NCBI RefSeq assembly: GCF_028389875.1
Contig: NC_084664.1
Coordinates: 39,504,323 to 39,568,322 of the forward strand
Source: Rhea pennata
Taxonomy: Eukaryota > Chordata > Aves > Rheiformes > Rheidae
Length of the DNA stretch: 64,000 nt
Reading direction: 5' to 3'
In this document: positions 10,501 to 24,730 of the stretch, piece after piece
How positions within the stretch are numbered: the stretch's first letter is position 1
Layout of the letters: each line of letters opens with the position of its first letter
Notes under the pieces: generated by a model
Told to the model about the DNA's origin: nothing
Database searches by the model: none
What the model saw: the letters and a program-made list of their open reading frames with translations, nothing else
Program-made: the position numbers and the translations under genes

Positions 10501-13289
10501 CAGATTTTTTTTTGTGCTTTTATGCTTTTCTATAATACTCCTTTTGGCATTACTAGCTATGGTTTCCTATAATATAATTTTCTATAATGATTCCTATAGT
10601 TTCCTGTAAAATTAGTGTACAGTGGGTCTGTCTTGCAGCTCAAAGTACATTTGAGCTTCCCATGAACTTCTCTTAGTTGCTTTAACTGTCAGCAATGGGC
10701 TTTTTTCCTTTGTATGTGAGAGTTCCCCTCCATCTAAAAAAGATTTTGAAATAAATCTCTGAGAATATTTGAAAGGCATATAACTTACGGTGTGTAGTTT
10801 TCCTTGGAGCTGCTTACTTCCAGGGATTTCCAGGAACAATATATGCTTATGGAACCTCACAATTTGTCAATGCTGCAGACCCAGGCAAAAAGAGAAAGAA
10901 CTGTGTAAACATCTTTATTAGGAGAAGTGTCATAGTAGTAAAACAAGTAGAGACATATGTAGGAGAAACTGTAGTTATCTGGGAAGACAACAATGAAAAG
11001 TGAATGAAGAAAGGTGACTTGTCATTCTGTTAGTGCAATGTTCTTATTAACGTATGTCTGTAAGCAAAGTTCAGGGTTTTTTGCATATAATAGTACCGAT
11101 GTCAGTGTCAATAAAACATTGTTTCTTGGCTGATAACTTAAGCAAATTTGAATCTCCCTGTTTTATTCTATGTGTAAACCTATGCTTTTGTTATAAAGTT
11201 ACGCACTTGCTGATCATTGCAGCTCTTAAGTTCCAAAGTCTGTGAGGAGAGACAAACCACATTTATCAGGTAGATATTCTAAGAGATCATTTTCAACAGA
11301 GTTTTTGCTTTTGAAATTGAACATTATTATATTTGTGTCTTTCTACATCGCAGAAGTCCTACAGTATATGCATTAGGTTCTTCATCATAATAAAATGACA
11401 GCGTACATCACTATCTTGTATGGCTTCTGTGATGTCTAGTTCATATTGTATGCGTCTTTATCAGGTGTACCAAATATGAACTGTAGAGAATGTTACGCAG
11501 TATTCTCTGCCACTGTGATTGTTCTGAAGTCTGTAATAAATCATTTTTCTAGGTTTCATGGAAAAATCTAAAGCAATATTTTTAGTGGATCTAGGTCCTC
11601 TGCAGCCCTAAATTACCTTAGCCAAAATGACATGTTTGCGAGGCTTACTGGAGATCCAGGAATAGATCATACACATTCAGTTTCCATCTATAAGGATGTA
11701 AGAGAGTTAGGTTGCTGGAATCAGTTTAACATGTATGAAATGATTTTCAGCCAACTTTTGTAATGGAAAAGAAAGTTGTATAGTCACACTGTGTGTGTGT
11801 GTGTCTGTATATATGTATGTATATATACACAGAAATATAAAGATATGTGTATAAAATCGATTGAGTGATAACAGGCTCTAAGGTGGTAAGGCTCCTAAAT
11901 TTAAAGGAAATAGCCCCATAGAGGAAAGTATGAGAAAATTGGCATGTTCTTTCTTGCTCCATGCTCTTCTCCCCTTGGAAACAAGCTAAGGGTGAACTTA
12001 GTTCTTCCAAGTTTGAGAATATCCGTATAGGAGAAAGACATTGAGTGTCCAGCAGTGGAAGATTTTTTGCTCAGAGTACATGTGTTAACTGACACCAAAA
12101 TATCTCTCTACAAAGAAAGCGTATCCATAGGAAACAAGGCTCTAATAGTTCAACTACCCCTACATCTTCTTACTCTTGGCAGGCTTTCAACTAGACAACT
12201 GAAGTGTACATTTTTTTAAAGGAGCTATTCCCCCCCACTTTTTTTTATTTGTTTCTTAGTTTGTTCTAGTTGATTTATTGTAGATATAGCATCTCATCTC
12301 TTTTGTTCATCATATAATGAGAGAGATCTGAATAACTAACTGCAGCTTCATAGATCCTTAAGCTTTCCTTTATGGGATACTTACTCTTTGATTTGTTGCC
12401 CTCTCACCTAAACTACAGAAGGTTGCATGTACTTGCCATTATTTGTGTTCCTCCTCCTTCATCCTCTACTGTATTCTTTAATGGATACCTACATTTTTTG
12501 AATGCAATATTTATTTTAAAACATTACTTAATGCCGTGTGGTAGCTCTCCTTGCATTGTATTTTCTGTCAAACAAAATCAGATATTTACATGTAGTATTT
12601 TTTCTCTATATATGTGTATGTACACACGTATGCACACACTATATATATATATTTTATATGTATATATGTATAAGGCAATTTACTACTTGCTAGCAGTGAC
12701 ATTGGATCAGGATGTGTGTTACGTCACAGTCAGAGTTGTGTGTTATGCCACTGAGCAGATACGTTGTGCGTTGCATTTGTTATATGATTTTTATTTACAT
12801 TAGTACTTTTTCCAGATTGAAGTGATAAAAAGACTATTTTGATACAAGTAATTCTATTAAAAAAGCAACAGATATTTGTAGAGACTAATACACAAGAATA
12901 TTCATTTTCGTGAAGTTTAGCATGTAATTCATCTAGCTTATCTACTGTAGCTAGTGAAGAAAAAGTGTTCTTCCCCCTCTCCCCCTTCTGAAAATAATAA
13001 GACTTGTTGCAGGAGTTTAATTTGGAGGAATTTAGATTCTCTGACTTCCTCTCTGGAAGAGCTTATCTATTGCTAGTGACTGTGTAAAGAGGTCAGCTGG
13101 TGTAACAGTAACTCCTTTGCTTCCAACGAAACCTCAATCCTTAAAATATCCACAAAATATTACGTTCAGTCTGTTCACTAATGAAAAATCAATTAACTGA
13201 GTTTAGTAGGTCATTATGAACACTTGATGAGGTTTTTTTCTTATGCCTGTTATCAAGATTGATCAGAGATACGACTAGTTGTTCAGGAG
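7595..13289. other. Intronic stretch without recognised genes
   Basis: There is no coding exon or RNA gene here that I can support. It holds a T-rich stretch at 9966-10040, a (TG)n/(TA)n stretch around 11791-11830 and an AT-alternating stretch around 12605-12672. The last inflates the 143-codon frame at 12372-12803, which I regard as spurious. Around 10520-10605 the motif 'tttcYtataRt' recurs several times. Confidence 0.6.
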
Positions 13290-13290
13290 C

Positions 13291-13316
13291 TTTTTTTTTT
13301 TTTTTTTTTTTTTTTT
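13291..13316 (+). repeat. T26 homopolymer
   Basis: An uninterrupted T run in the intron. I see no processed retrocopy next to it that would explain it as a reversed poly(A) tail. Confidence 0.95.
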
Positions 13317-13787
13317 GTAGGATTTAGAGCAGTGGTCACTTCCCATGGCTCACAGATAATTAATTGCTCACTGAACTTTGCTTTTGCTTGAAATCATGCA
13401 AGATCAAAAAATTAAAGCTGAGGCTGACAGGAGGGGAAGATGTTGATTGTATAATTTCCCTGTCTTTGCTGGCCCAGAGTGATATGAGCATAGGTTTTTA
13501 TATTTTCTAAAGGACAAAATTATTTCAAGTAAAACTTGTCAATTGCACAAATTTTTTAAGAGACAGATTGACTTAGAATTCCTATTGTAATAGTAGTATA
13601 TGGATTCTAAAATATTTAACTTTTTCTACAAATTGGAGATTGTGTTCAAAATTCAGGAATCTCAGTATAAGTAGACTAGTAGGTAGACTTCAGAAGAAGA
13701 AAGATATGTAATAATTTATACTGAATGTGGAGAAGAGGAAAATGTGTTTAAAAAGCAGTACCATATGTGCATTAATGAATGATTAAA

Positions 13788-13930
13788 AATAAGGCTGGGA
13801 GAGACCTCAAGAGGTCAGTCTACTCTGCTCCAGTGCTCTGTGACAGGATCAACTTTTTATATCTTCCAGTATGATGCTTTTGTGTTTCAACGACCTTTAG
13901 TGTGTGATCCTTCTGGGCAGAAATGCTAGC
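13788..13930 (-). mobile_element. Decayed CR1 LINE 3' end
   Basis: The + strand text 'ggctgggagagacctcaagaggtca' followed by 'tctgctccagtgctctgtgacaggatcaact' parallels the reverse complement of the CR1 3' UTR (ggttggaagggacctcaggaggtcatctagtccaacccc...gcagggtcaact). A later 'tctgggcag' near 13913 fits the next conserved CR1 segment (tctgggcaacctgttcc). It is many mutations from consensus, so it is an old copy inserted in the minus orientation. Confidence 0.55.
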
Positions 13931-16900
13931 TGATTATTCCTCTTTGTGTATGGGCAAGAGCAAACATCTATACAGAGTTTAAAAGCCTGTACTTGCTGTA
14001 AGTGACTTCATTTTAATTATTTCAGATCGTATCTTCAATTTGTCAGGCTCTTTCTGATTTTAAACTTATCTTCCAACATGCATGCAGATCTTCCATCTTC
14101 CTGTCAACAGCAGATTTAACTATGCTTTCTTTTCCACCATACAATGATACTTGATTTTTTTCCTTTAAATGATAGTAGTTTATAATTTTTAAATTGTATC
14201 ATTCAAACACTGTACAACTACACTAGAAGCTAGTTAATTTTACTCTTTATTGTCTGTAAACTGGGCAATATACTGTTGCAGAGTTCAGTTCAGAAATATA
14301 ATTTATGAGAAAATGACTTTACTCTTAAGTATATTAATAATTAACAAAAAGTACCAATTTATGAATTTCCTTACTAGATTATGGGTTTAGGATAAAAGTG
14401 GCTTCTCTGGAAGCGGCTGGGGTTATTTGTCTTTAGAGAATCATTTGCAAGCATCATCATTGCATTTTTCTCAGCTAGGATTTAGATCATCAGTACTGCT
14501 TTATAGTTGATTTTTATGTAGGGGGATAGTACCATCACTGTACCTGTTTCTCCTTGTCCTTAGAGGATATGTTTGGAGCAATCCTTTGGAAGGGTATGTT
14601 ACTCATCTTCCTAGCTGCCTTAAACCCTTTATTTCTAATTAATTAGTTACTTTTCGAGAACTATCAGCGTTAGCCTGTTGTCCCTTGCTTCTGAGAAAGA
14701 ATATGTCTGAGTTCAGCTGCCTCTTCCTTCCTAGACCTTCACTTCGCAGAACATTTATGTTTAAGACAGCGAAGAGCACAATACAGCCCATGACTGGGAA
14801 TCAGCAATACTGAGGATCACAGTATTTAACTGACACAGTTTGGGAAAGTTAAATAGATGTGATTCATATCTGACTCTCCTGGCTCTCTTGGGGTTTCTTT
14901 TAGTGTCACTTGACTGTTTGGAACAAGTAATAAAATACTCTCAAGTACTTAAGATTATATACTATGTTCAGGGACTTTTTTGAACAACAAACATTTATGT
15001 TTTGGAAGTTGTTGTACATAGTTCCTAAGCACAGGCAGACAGGAAATGGTCTTTATTAAAAAAATACTTTTCAGAACAGCAGCTGAGTTTTATAAAACAA
15101 AAATATAAAATAACAAGATGTTAAGGCTAATTTCCAGATTGTTTTTTACTTAGTAAGTGTTTGACGTTTTCAGTCAACAGTGTACTTTAGCCAAAATCCT
15201 TAAAATAAAATGTAAATATCTGTTTATTTAAGTAAAAAAATAAGTAAATTCATAGTTAATTCTTTTTGTTTTGTTAAAGTTTTTTGTTAAAGACAGGAAT
15301 TCAGCTTACTGCCAATGCTTTTGTTTAGACTGTTTTCCTCCTACAACTTATTGCTAGTGTTTTTATTGTAGGCAACTGTTTACTGAATTTTACATAAGTT
15401 CTGTAAATGGTAAAGAAACTATTATTTGTTTAAAAAAAGCAAGACATCAACTTGAATTTTTATGATGGTCTTACACTGTGCCATGCTACTATATACTACA
15501 CTCCTCTAAAGAAACACCTTTAGTAGATTAGGAACAGCATTAACATTATCCTTCCTGTACATTGTGTAGTTTGAGTTGATGAAAAAAATACTGATTGCTG
15601 TATTTATGTATTTGAAATTTACAAATACATACATTTTTACTGCAAAAGGCAGGAAAAAATAAGTACTAGTTGGACATAAGTTGCTTCAGGAAATAGCTTC
15701 GATCAACTGACACTTACTTTGCCATTCACAGCAAATGGTGTCTAAATCAAATTTTTAACTGATTACTGATTTAACTGATCTTTAACAGCGATTGCTTCAA
15801 AAGACATTTCCAGTGAGAATTTAAGAGTTAAATATTAGTATTTATGTGAAATACAAGGAATGAGAGAATGTAGTTAGTCACAGCCCGTTACTACCACATA
15901 GTGGAGAAAGCTATAGCAGACATGAGTAGTTTTAGATCAGATAATGTTTTGTATTTCTTTCTTTAAAAGAACCCCCTAAGCATGGTATAACTTTGTATAC
16001 TTATTTACATAAGTGTACAAAGTATATTGCATAAACTTTATCTGTTAAGCTCCAACTGTCTCCTTTGTCTTCTTTCCATTCTTCTCAATTGTAACAGATG
16101 CAGTAATGCATCTCACAACTTTTGTTTGAGGTAGGCAGTTTTCAGCATTATTTGTTTCACCTCTGAAATAACACATTCAACGTACCTCATCTTTGATCTT
16201 TCCTCAGTGAATGGCCAGTCTGATTTAGATAAGACTCTAGGCTGAGAGTTGTGGTGTAGTTGAAGGCACTGAATTTGTTTAGCTGTGAGTTTTATCATTT
16301 GGTATTTTGTAGATTTAGATTTAGAAATTGACAGTGGAAGAATTCATAACACTGGTTTTTTACTATCCTGCTTGGCTTGGTTCCAATTTGTGTCACCTTG
16401 TCCTGTTGTGCCACTCTGTGCATCCCTCCCCTTGTTTTGTCACTCCTCATCCTCCATACAGCTTGGCTTCTCTGCTTTGGCGGTAGGGAGACAGCACGCT
16501 GGCCATACTGTGCTTTTGTACTTTAGCAGCTAGTTGAGATCCTTTTATTCCCAGCCAAGTGCTAGAACAGAACAGAGCTGAGGTGTGTACAAGAGTTGGT
16601 GTCTGTCTGTGAATCCCTAGAAGAGGTTCCAGTGCCAGGCTGTCAGCCTTCACAACAGGTTGAAGTCCCAGAGCCTTGAGGCCCGAACCTACGATAAAGG
16701 CTGATGGCACAGCTTAGGGTAGATGCATCTGTTTTCCTCTGCAGCCTTGTGGAATACTCTTCACAAGTTGCCACCCCAAGCAAATGAATGCCTGTCCTGA
16801 GCATCAGGTCAGAACAAAAGTGCATTTGGTTCGTTAGCTTGCCACCAACCCTAGCCATTACAGAGGAAGGAAAATGCACTCTTCCCTGATGTCTGCTCCC

Positions 16901-19351
16901 AGCCTTCTAGTACTTTGCAGCTGAAGACATACTTGAATTTAAAAATCCTTATGGTTGTCTTTCTTTCCTAGTAACTTTCAAAGAACAGTTTAACTTTGTA
17001 AGCTTTTCATCAGCATAACATCCTTTGGCATAGTTTCCTAGATGAACTGTGTTGTGTGAAGAAGCTCCTGTTCTGTTTGTTAACCTGGTACCTGCTTGCT
17101 TATTTACTTGATATGCCCTGGCTCATTAGAATAGATAAGCAATTGTTCTGTATTCACTTTTTTTTTAATTCCAGTCATGACTTGAAAGATGTTCATCTTA
17201 CTTACATCGTGTCATGTTTTTCTTCCAGGCTAAAGATTCTTACTGCATTTAGTTGTTGCTTCTTTTGAAGCTATTCTGTGCTTTGTTTATCTGTGCCCTT
17301 TTAAGCTTTTTAGTTTTATTATCTTTTGCAATGCAGAATTAAGAGTACTCAATGTGTACTAGACAAATGTATAAATCCACTATGCTATAATAAAGGCTTA
17401 AAAGTATTGTGATACTAGGTTGTTTTGTAATTTATTTATTCATTTTTAGTATTGTCATCATAAAAGATTTAAACGGTATCACTGTCACTAATTGGCGATG
17501 AGAGAGTGCTGTTAAAACCTTTTACTAAATATTTAAAACCTTCTCTTTGAAGAGATGTGTAAGTGTGTGTGCGCTGGTGATGATGGTTGTGTTGAAAGTG
17601 GCTGGCATTAACATCTTTGTAGGAGGCTGAGGATCTGTTAGAAATCTTTTAATGTGCTATAAAGTCTTTTTATAGTGCTGGTGACACAAAATGGTGCTGA
17701 TTAGTACATCTAGCTTTTAGCTATGGTTGAGTACATTTGTTTGCATATTAACAGAATAAAATAGCAGGGACATTGCATAACGCTGCAAAATACAGTATTA
17801 ATGAAAGTGCTTTTATTTTATAATAAGCTGTTAAATAAAGCAATGTACTTTATTAATGTATTCCGGTAGTATTTTGGATGTCATAGATTTATGAATTTTA
17901 AGGTTCTCCCCCAGCACTCGTGTTAAAGTATTGTTTTAGCCAACATTTATTCCATTTGTTTTTATAATGTGTGAGGCTCTTCCAGGAAGCTTGTGTCAGA
18001 GTCCAGAAGAGCTAAGAAAGGATTTCTGGTCTTTAGGAGACTCATGCAAGGGGGAACACTGACATAAATGGCTTCCTGAAAATGAACGAGCGTCATATGT
18101 TTCATCTCAGAGAATTCAGCCAGTGATTAAAAATGTAGGAAATGATTAGTATAACACTAAAAATAGAAGTAACTAGAAGTATTTTGTGTTCCACAAGATT
18201 GGTACAACAGCCTTGTCTTGGAGGGAAATCCCAGTGCTTTCTAACCTGAGCTTTTGAGAACAGAAATAGTAGGAGATGTCTGTTAGTATGCTGTCCTAAG
18301 TCTTTGTCAGGAGCCTTTTTCATTTTTTGGCTGCTTATAATCATTAGCTACTCTAAGGAAGGAAAGATATTCTCTGTTTCCGTATGTAGTTATGTAATAA
18401 CATGTTATTTTTTACTCTGTTTGAAGGTGATATACACTCAGTTGTAGCAAGATTAGAACATGACATGGTTTTGCATTAAGTTTACATGTGTGACTTTTTG
18501 TGTCTTACCTGAATAAAATCTGTGTTTTTTTGTCCTGGTGATTGCTGATGAGTTTTTAATCAATGTTAATCAATAGTCATTAATAGTTCTAATGTCTATT
18601 TTCAGTGTTGTCAGCTGCAAAAAATGTAGTCTTTTTTTCCTTCACATCTAATCCCCAAATTGCTAGATTAGTCCCTAGGGATGTATAAAAGTTATTGTAA
18701 TCTCTTTGGGAGCAAGAGGATAAAAAAGAGCCTTCTGATTAAAGCTCTGCTATCTAAAAACTGATTTGCAAGATTAATCAATTGCCATAGATCTAAGAAG
18801 CTTTGATTAGTGTTATTTTTATTTAAAATTATATTCTAATATTTAGATTATAGTATAATCTACAAACAATCCATGCATGTACTGGAAATATTCTGAAGTG
18901 AATAATTACTGAATTTATTTCAAATCTTTCTGACTCTCTAGTGAATTTAGCAAAATGGATACCAAAAAATTTAATACAGATTACATCATGGAACGTCATC
19001 AACTAAATGTATCTTTTGCAGAGAAAACACATCAGCTTGTGATACAACACAGGAATAGACAATATTTTACCTAATCATTCACTGTGAAATAGATCTTATG
19101 TATTATTTCAGAAGGTGCTTGCAGAACAGCTGCAATGATGCAGATATATAAATTTTCTGATGCATTTTGTTAAAATATGGCATCCTATTACATCTTTAAG
19201 AAGTTTTTGTATAAAACAAAAAGAGGAAAGTTATTTAGTATATAAAGGAGAAATACAGAGCTGCATTATGTTTTCTGTTTGACTCAAAACCTTATCCCTT
19301 TCTCACCATGTCACTAAGTTTTGCATTGGTCAAAATTACTCATAATCAAGA

Positions 19352-19378
19352 TCCTTTTTTTTTTTTCTTTTTTTTTTG
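19352..19378 (+). repeat. Interrupted poly-T tract
   Basis: Two T runs separated by a single C. Confidence 0.9.
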
Positions 19379-20389
19379 AGTGAGTAATTTGCTTGCACCT
19401 TTGAGTCAAGATGGTTACAGTGAGTAACCTCAAAGTAAACTGTATTCATTTCTTAGTTCTATGCACAATATTTTATAGCTACTTAATAGATGTGATTAAT
19501 TTTGTTTATATATATAAAATGTTCTGCTGAGGATATTCAAAGTCAATTTAAGATTGCTGCATAACAAACTAAAACTTTCCTTGCCATTACAAGAAGTGCT
19601 TAATTGCATTCTTTCCTATATGCATATTACTCAAAATATTTAATGACACAGTCCTTCATCCTGGAAATGAACATCTATAATTGTTCTTTATTTTCAGTGT
19701 CTAATCTGTACCACTTATAATGATTGGTGAGAAGAAGTCATGTGCTTCTTCTACATAATGATATTTCCTGGTTTGATCATAACCCAGATGGATCTTGTGT
19801 TTACTTCTTTGTGCCAGGAACTGGATTCCAAAACCATAATAGAAAATGAATTCAAGATCTGTTGACCTGTTCAAAATCTTTAATGTGATTGTTAAAAATC
19901 AACTGTATGGACCTTCTTCTCTTTATCTTTCTAGAAGATATCTCTAACAAACTTGCAGTGGTCCTTGTGGGTTTATATTCTCAGACTATATAAAAACCAA
20001 AATTTTTCGTCTCGCACCGATCAACTAATTGCATAGTTTTAAGCACTTCATAACCTTCCCTATCTTTGAATTCTGATTATATATTCAGAACAAACCTAAT
20101 ATCATTGAGTCTTCCGGCCAATAAAGCTGAATTTCCGTTAAACTCTCATGAAAAGTAGGCTGCTAAACGTGTTAGTAACTTCTGTAGCGTTAACCTTGAA
20201 CTTTCTGGGATTTCTTAGCTGAGTTTTCTTGCTTTTTTGATTTGCTTTGGACAGTGAATGCTTTTTTGCTCACTTCCTTTGTCTTTTCTTTGGGTTAACT
20301 GTAATGAAACCCTTTGAGATAAAGAATATGAAATACATGTTTTGCATTCCTGTTATGTTTATGTATAATACTGTCTAACCTGAACATTC

Positions 20390-20410
20390 AAAAAAAAAAA
20401 AAAAAAAAAA
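20390..20410 (+). repeat. A21 homopolymer
   Basis: An A run with no recognisable retroposed body directly upstream. It is probably a simple-sequence expansion. Confidence 0.9.
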
Positions 20411-23400
20411 GGCACCAAAACTTAAGATTTTTAGTGCCTTAAGACATGAAAATTAATACATTGGTTTCCTTCAGTGGTCCTTTTATTTGAGCTACTTTGC
20501 ATGTGCACCATATTTTCCAGTTCTTGGCATAAGAATGCATAAAAACACATAAAATTTAATGCAGGAATTCTCAGAATCCAGAAAGACATTAAGAAAAGAC
20601 CGAGTATCATGGGATTTGTAGTAACGTGGAAGACTGCGTGATTATTAAACAGATGGCTGTTATACTGGGCAGATAACATTAGATAACAGAACATAATGTT
20701 AGTAAACCATTTTAGATTTTATCAGTCTACATTCTTGATCTTTTTTTTTCTTTGTGTCATTTTTATTTTATAAGATTAGAAAGTGCTAGTGTATATTTTA
20801 AGTAGTTTCAACTTCACCTCTCAGCAAAGATGTAATGAGTTCTGTAATTACTTATCTGGTGTTTAATTATTCTTAGGAAAACTGTTAACTGTTTTTTAAA
20901 TTGATTGCTCTATAAATTTTATTAATCTATTTGTTTCAGCAATTTAAGAACAATTACCATATAGTTCTGAACTGAGTTAGAATAAAGACCCCACAGGCTT
21001 TGTCCACATACAGTAGTGATAGCAGGAATCAGATCTTTACTAACTTCTGTTTAGCTGACTACTTACAAAAATGTTTGTAGAGGAGGAGAAATTAGGATAA
21101 ACAGTTCTACAAACTTAGGAAAACTTGTAACTGATTACAGGACTGAGGACTTAAAATACACCAATTAAAAAAAAATCCTGGTAATTAAAAATTCTTAAAA
21201 TGCTGTTCCTGACAAGCAGAATCTTGAGGGGAAAAAAAAGAGGCCTCAGTTCAAAGCTTTTAATTTGTTGTACAAGAAATAAAAAAATAGTTCTGTATCA
21301 TACAATGCAACTACTTGGCAGGAATTTAAATCTGAGTCCAAGGTTTCTAAAATCAGAGACTTGAGAATGTTCACAGATTTCAGTGCGGATAATGAAGAGG
21401 AGATGGGATGATTTCACAGATGGAGGTGAAGATCTAAATCATAGCCATGGTATTTAAAGGACTTTCTTGAAAAATACATGGTTATATACAACAACAAACA
21501 AAAGAGGTGTTGCATATATTCCTTCTTGCTAAGTAGTTGGGCCATTTCTGAGAAACTGTGAAAAAGACTAATGGATTTTCGGTGATGGTTGAGGAAGGAT
21601 TATTTTTTTATGCCTAGGAAAATGTTGCTGAATGAGGCAAAATATTCTTAAAGTCCTTTACCTATGATTTTTACAGCTCATAAATGATTTCAGTATGGTA
21701 CAGCATTGTTTTCAGCATTGTATAACATTGTGGAAAGCTATATATTATTGTTGTTATTTTTGATAAGCCAGCTAATTTCTTTCTGGAAATTCTCTTGTGA
21801 CATCCTATTGGGAGAGGCAATTGCGAAGCAGCAAAACAATCCTTCTGTAGCTTGTCAAATCATCTTCTCTCAACATTACACTCTATGAAATTAATGTGCA
21901 ATTTCCTATCTCTACTCCTGGAAGTATAGTTGTTCTTATGATAATTCTTAGTTTGTAATATTTCTTTTTTAAAGTGGTCAGAATACCATTTTATTTCTAA
22001 TCCTTTTTTATTATTATTATTAATTTCTACCCTGCTCTTAATGAAAGCAGTAATTGCCAAACATGGTCATGCCAGTGAGACAGCACCTCATTTTCTCACT
22101 AATGTTCCAGTGGGAATACAACAGGGACTCGTGGTGATGTACCTGCTGTACTGAGGAAAGGGAGAGAGGCAACACAAAACACATTCGGACTCGTAATCTT
22201 AAATTGCACTACTTCTCAGGAACACATTCTCATCTAGTTACATTCATGTGGATTATACACTTCTGTTCACTATGTCTGTGGTTGTTTTGTATGTTAAACT
22301 ACATGCAGTTCTGTGATGCAAAATTATGGTGCTTGAGATTTAATTTCATTGGTTGCGTTGCTTGTTTTAAATCATCAACAAAAAGAAGCATTCTTCCTTT
22401 TCTCCAGGAAATCTTTGTTTTAACATGGTTTATCACTGTATAACATTATAAGAAATGTACTAAAACTTTGTTGGAGACTTTGGGTCAAAACTGTTTTTGG
22501 AGATGTAGTTATCTCATTCCACATTAAACATTTTCATTCAATATTCACAGTAACTTGTTGGGAAGAGGTGATATGTACTAGAATTTTATAACTGTGCTTT
22601 CTTTACATGTAATAATTTTGAAAAAAATCTGGTTTTAAGCTGTAACTTCATGAATAAATATCAGAAAAAATTAGCAGTTCACTAGTGTGTTTTCTCCAAT
22701 TTTTCCTTGACCAAGTTACTTTGAGAGACCTTGCTAAAGACGTGTTTTTACATTAACAGATTTCCATTCAGTTGTGGCAAAGCTTATCACGGATGAGAAA
22801 CTTCTCTGTACTTCCTAATGTTATCAAGGCCTTGATTTATAAAGTTTCAGAAATCAATGCCAGGGACAGAACAGCAATCAAGAAAATGTCTCCTAAAAAT
22901 TGTTGTAAGAAATCTGATAGTTTTCAAACTGAAGGGAATAAGCATCTGATGAAAAAGATAATCTTTAAGGTAGCATCATTCAGCTTCTTCATTGAATTGC
23001 GTGCACGTTTTAACTTTTTGTTATGCTTTTTGTACACTCTAGGGAATCCTTCTTCTCTAGCTTATTGAATTTTAGTAATTGATCTGTTTTGGTGCTAAGA
23101 AGAATAAAAAGAATAGTGTTATTTTATCTTCTTCTGTTACATGCGTAACTCTATTTCTTTTACTGTGTTTATGTTTCTCTTTCTAGAGCTCATGTCCATT
23201 GTATATCACTTCATAATTCTGTTTTTGGAACCTTTTTGTTGAAATATAATAGCATAAAGTTACTGCCATTTTCTTGTGCCAAACTAGTAAGCACATACTT
23301 TCCCCTTAGTGCAATAGGCAGGATTAATTGAATTTACTACTTTTATTTCGGTGCTTGTATATTTTAATCAGAAAACTGATTTACCAGGAAGACAAAGTAT

Positions 23401-23555
23401 CCCATTTGAGTATTGTTGAGTTAAAGTTGTAGTTTTCATAGTACTTGCTTTTGATTCATAGCTTTGACAGAGCCTGATATGTTTCTCGTGTAAAAAAGAC
23501 ACAAACAAAACCAAAACAGAATTCTAGTTGCATTTAAAATAGACTTAAAAGTGGA

Positions 23556-23614
23556 CATATTTAAAATATTTAGCTTGAGACTGTATTCATATTTAAAATA
23601 TTCAGTTTGAGACT
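23556..23614 (+). repeat. Two-copy tandem duplication, period 32
   Basis: The unit beginning 'catatttaaaatattYag' and continuing 'YttgagactR' occurs at 23556 and again at 23588, with only a few differences between the copies. It is a local duplication in AT-rich DNA. Confidence 0.85.
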
Positions 23615-23755
23615 AAAAATATTGCTTTTCATTTTTTTTTTGTAGCTTGGAGAGAATTAACTTCACAGACATGAAACATTATAGCAGCATCTCAAATGGG
23701 TCAACTGACTTCTAGTACATAGTGAGACCGTTTTGCTGTCCGAACAATTTTATTA

Positions 23756-23774
23756 AATTGTTAATTAAACAATT
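23756..23774. repeat. Short AT-rich palindrome
   Basis: AATTGTT and AACAATT flank a 5-base centre, giving a perfect 7-bp inverted repeat. Function is unknown and it could be chance in AT-rich DNA. Confidence 0.6.
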
Positions 23775-24339
23775 AAAAAGAAGAAGAAATAAAAAAGGTT
23801 GATCGTGGGTGTTAGGGGAGCATGTGTATAGAAAGGAGAAAGGGGCAAAGTATTGGAGTGGCACGTCTCTCATGCTCTGGTCTCTTTGTATTTGATTTTC
23901 CTTTGATACAACTGAGGGAAGGAAATGAAAAGTGGCTCAAAGGTACCTTTTATATTCCTGTTCTCTTGGGGACAGCCAGACATATGGTAGTAAGAGTTCT
24001 TGTCATGATTGAAAGTAGGCTTACAAGTGGCTGCAAAGGCTCTATGTGTAAATTCCCCAATAGTACATGCTTCTGTATAGCCAATGTTCATGCTAGAAGG
24101 TGGAGTTTTTTGGAAACTGTTCAACTGGTGGCTAGCAGCTGTACTGTTCAAATGCTGTGATTTAGAGCAAGCATGATGGTCCAAGGATTTCTACCATACT
24201 AGCTGGCTCAGAGGCTTAAAAATTGGAACACAGATTAAAGCCATTTGTTCTCAGAAAACACATTTCTTTTGTAAGCTATTCTTTGAAGTCTTCTGTGAAG
24301 AGCTTAATAATGGCCCTCCTGCATCTAGTCAGTTATCCT

Positions 24340-24730
24340 ATCTTCAGTGAGAGTGGGCATGCAGAAGAGCACTTGAGTGCAGGCTCTGACAAAGATGCAC
24401 AGCAAAGTTGAAGGTCATTCAGGCAGAGTGTGGGCAACAGGATGAAATAAACTGATGGGTGAAAGCAGCTGATGCCTGAATAGGTGCTAGATGGACCATC
24501 TTGCTCTTGCAAAAGTAGAGGAAGCTGAATTCCATGCCTTGGCAGGGACCGAGCTCTTATTAACTGAAAAAGACAACTTGGTGCTGACCCTGTCCCTTAT
24601 CCACAAGATCCACAAGAACTGGCTGGATTTTAGCACACAGAAGGGCAAGGTACTTAACTACTGCTTTAGGGCCCCTCCAGCAACCCAGGTGCTTCACAGC
24701 TAGATCAGCCTGAGAAGACCTGAAGTAATC
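24340..24730 (+). other. GC-richer intronic block with a 70-codon ORF, unidentified
   Basis: Base composition shifts towards GC relative to both flanks. A 70-codon frame (24491-24703) has an ordinary mix of charged and hydrophobic residues and no low complexity. I recognise no family. It may be a decayed retroelement fragment or chance. I do not see a credible acceptor/donor pair that would make it a PLCL2 exon. Confidence 0.25.

Noticed and set aside
12372..12803. 143-codon + strand ORF
   Set aside because: Its middle is a Tyr/Ile/Met-rich translation of TA/TG-alternating simple sequence, and no domain is seen.
20390..20410. Poly-A tract as the tail of a processed pseudogene
   Set aside because: No spliced coding sequence precedes it. 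CR1 machinery in birds does not use poly(A) tails, so processed pseudogenes are rare.
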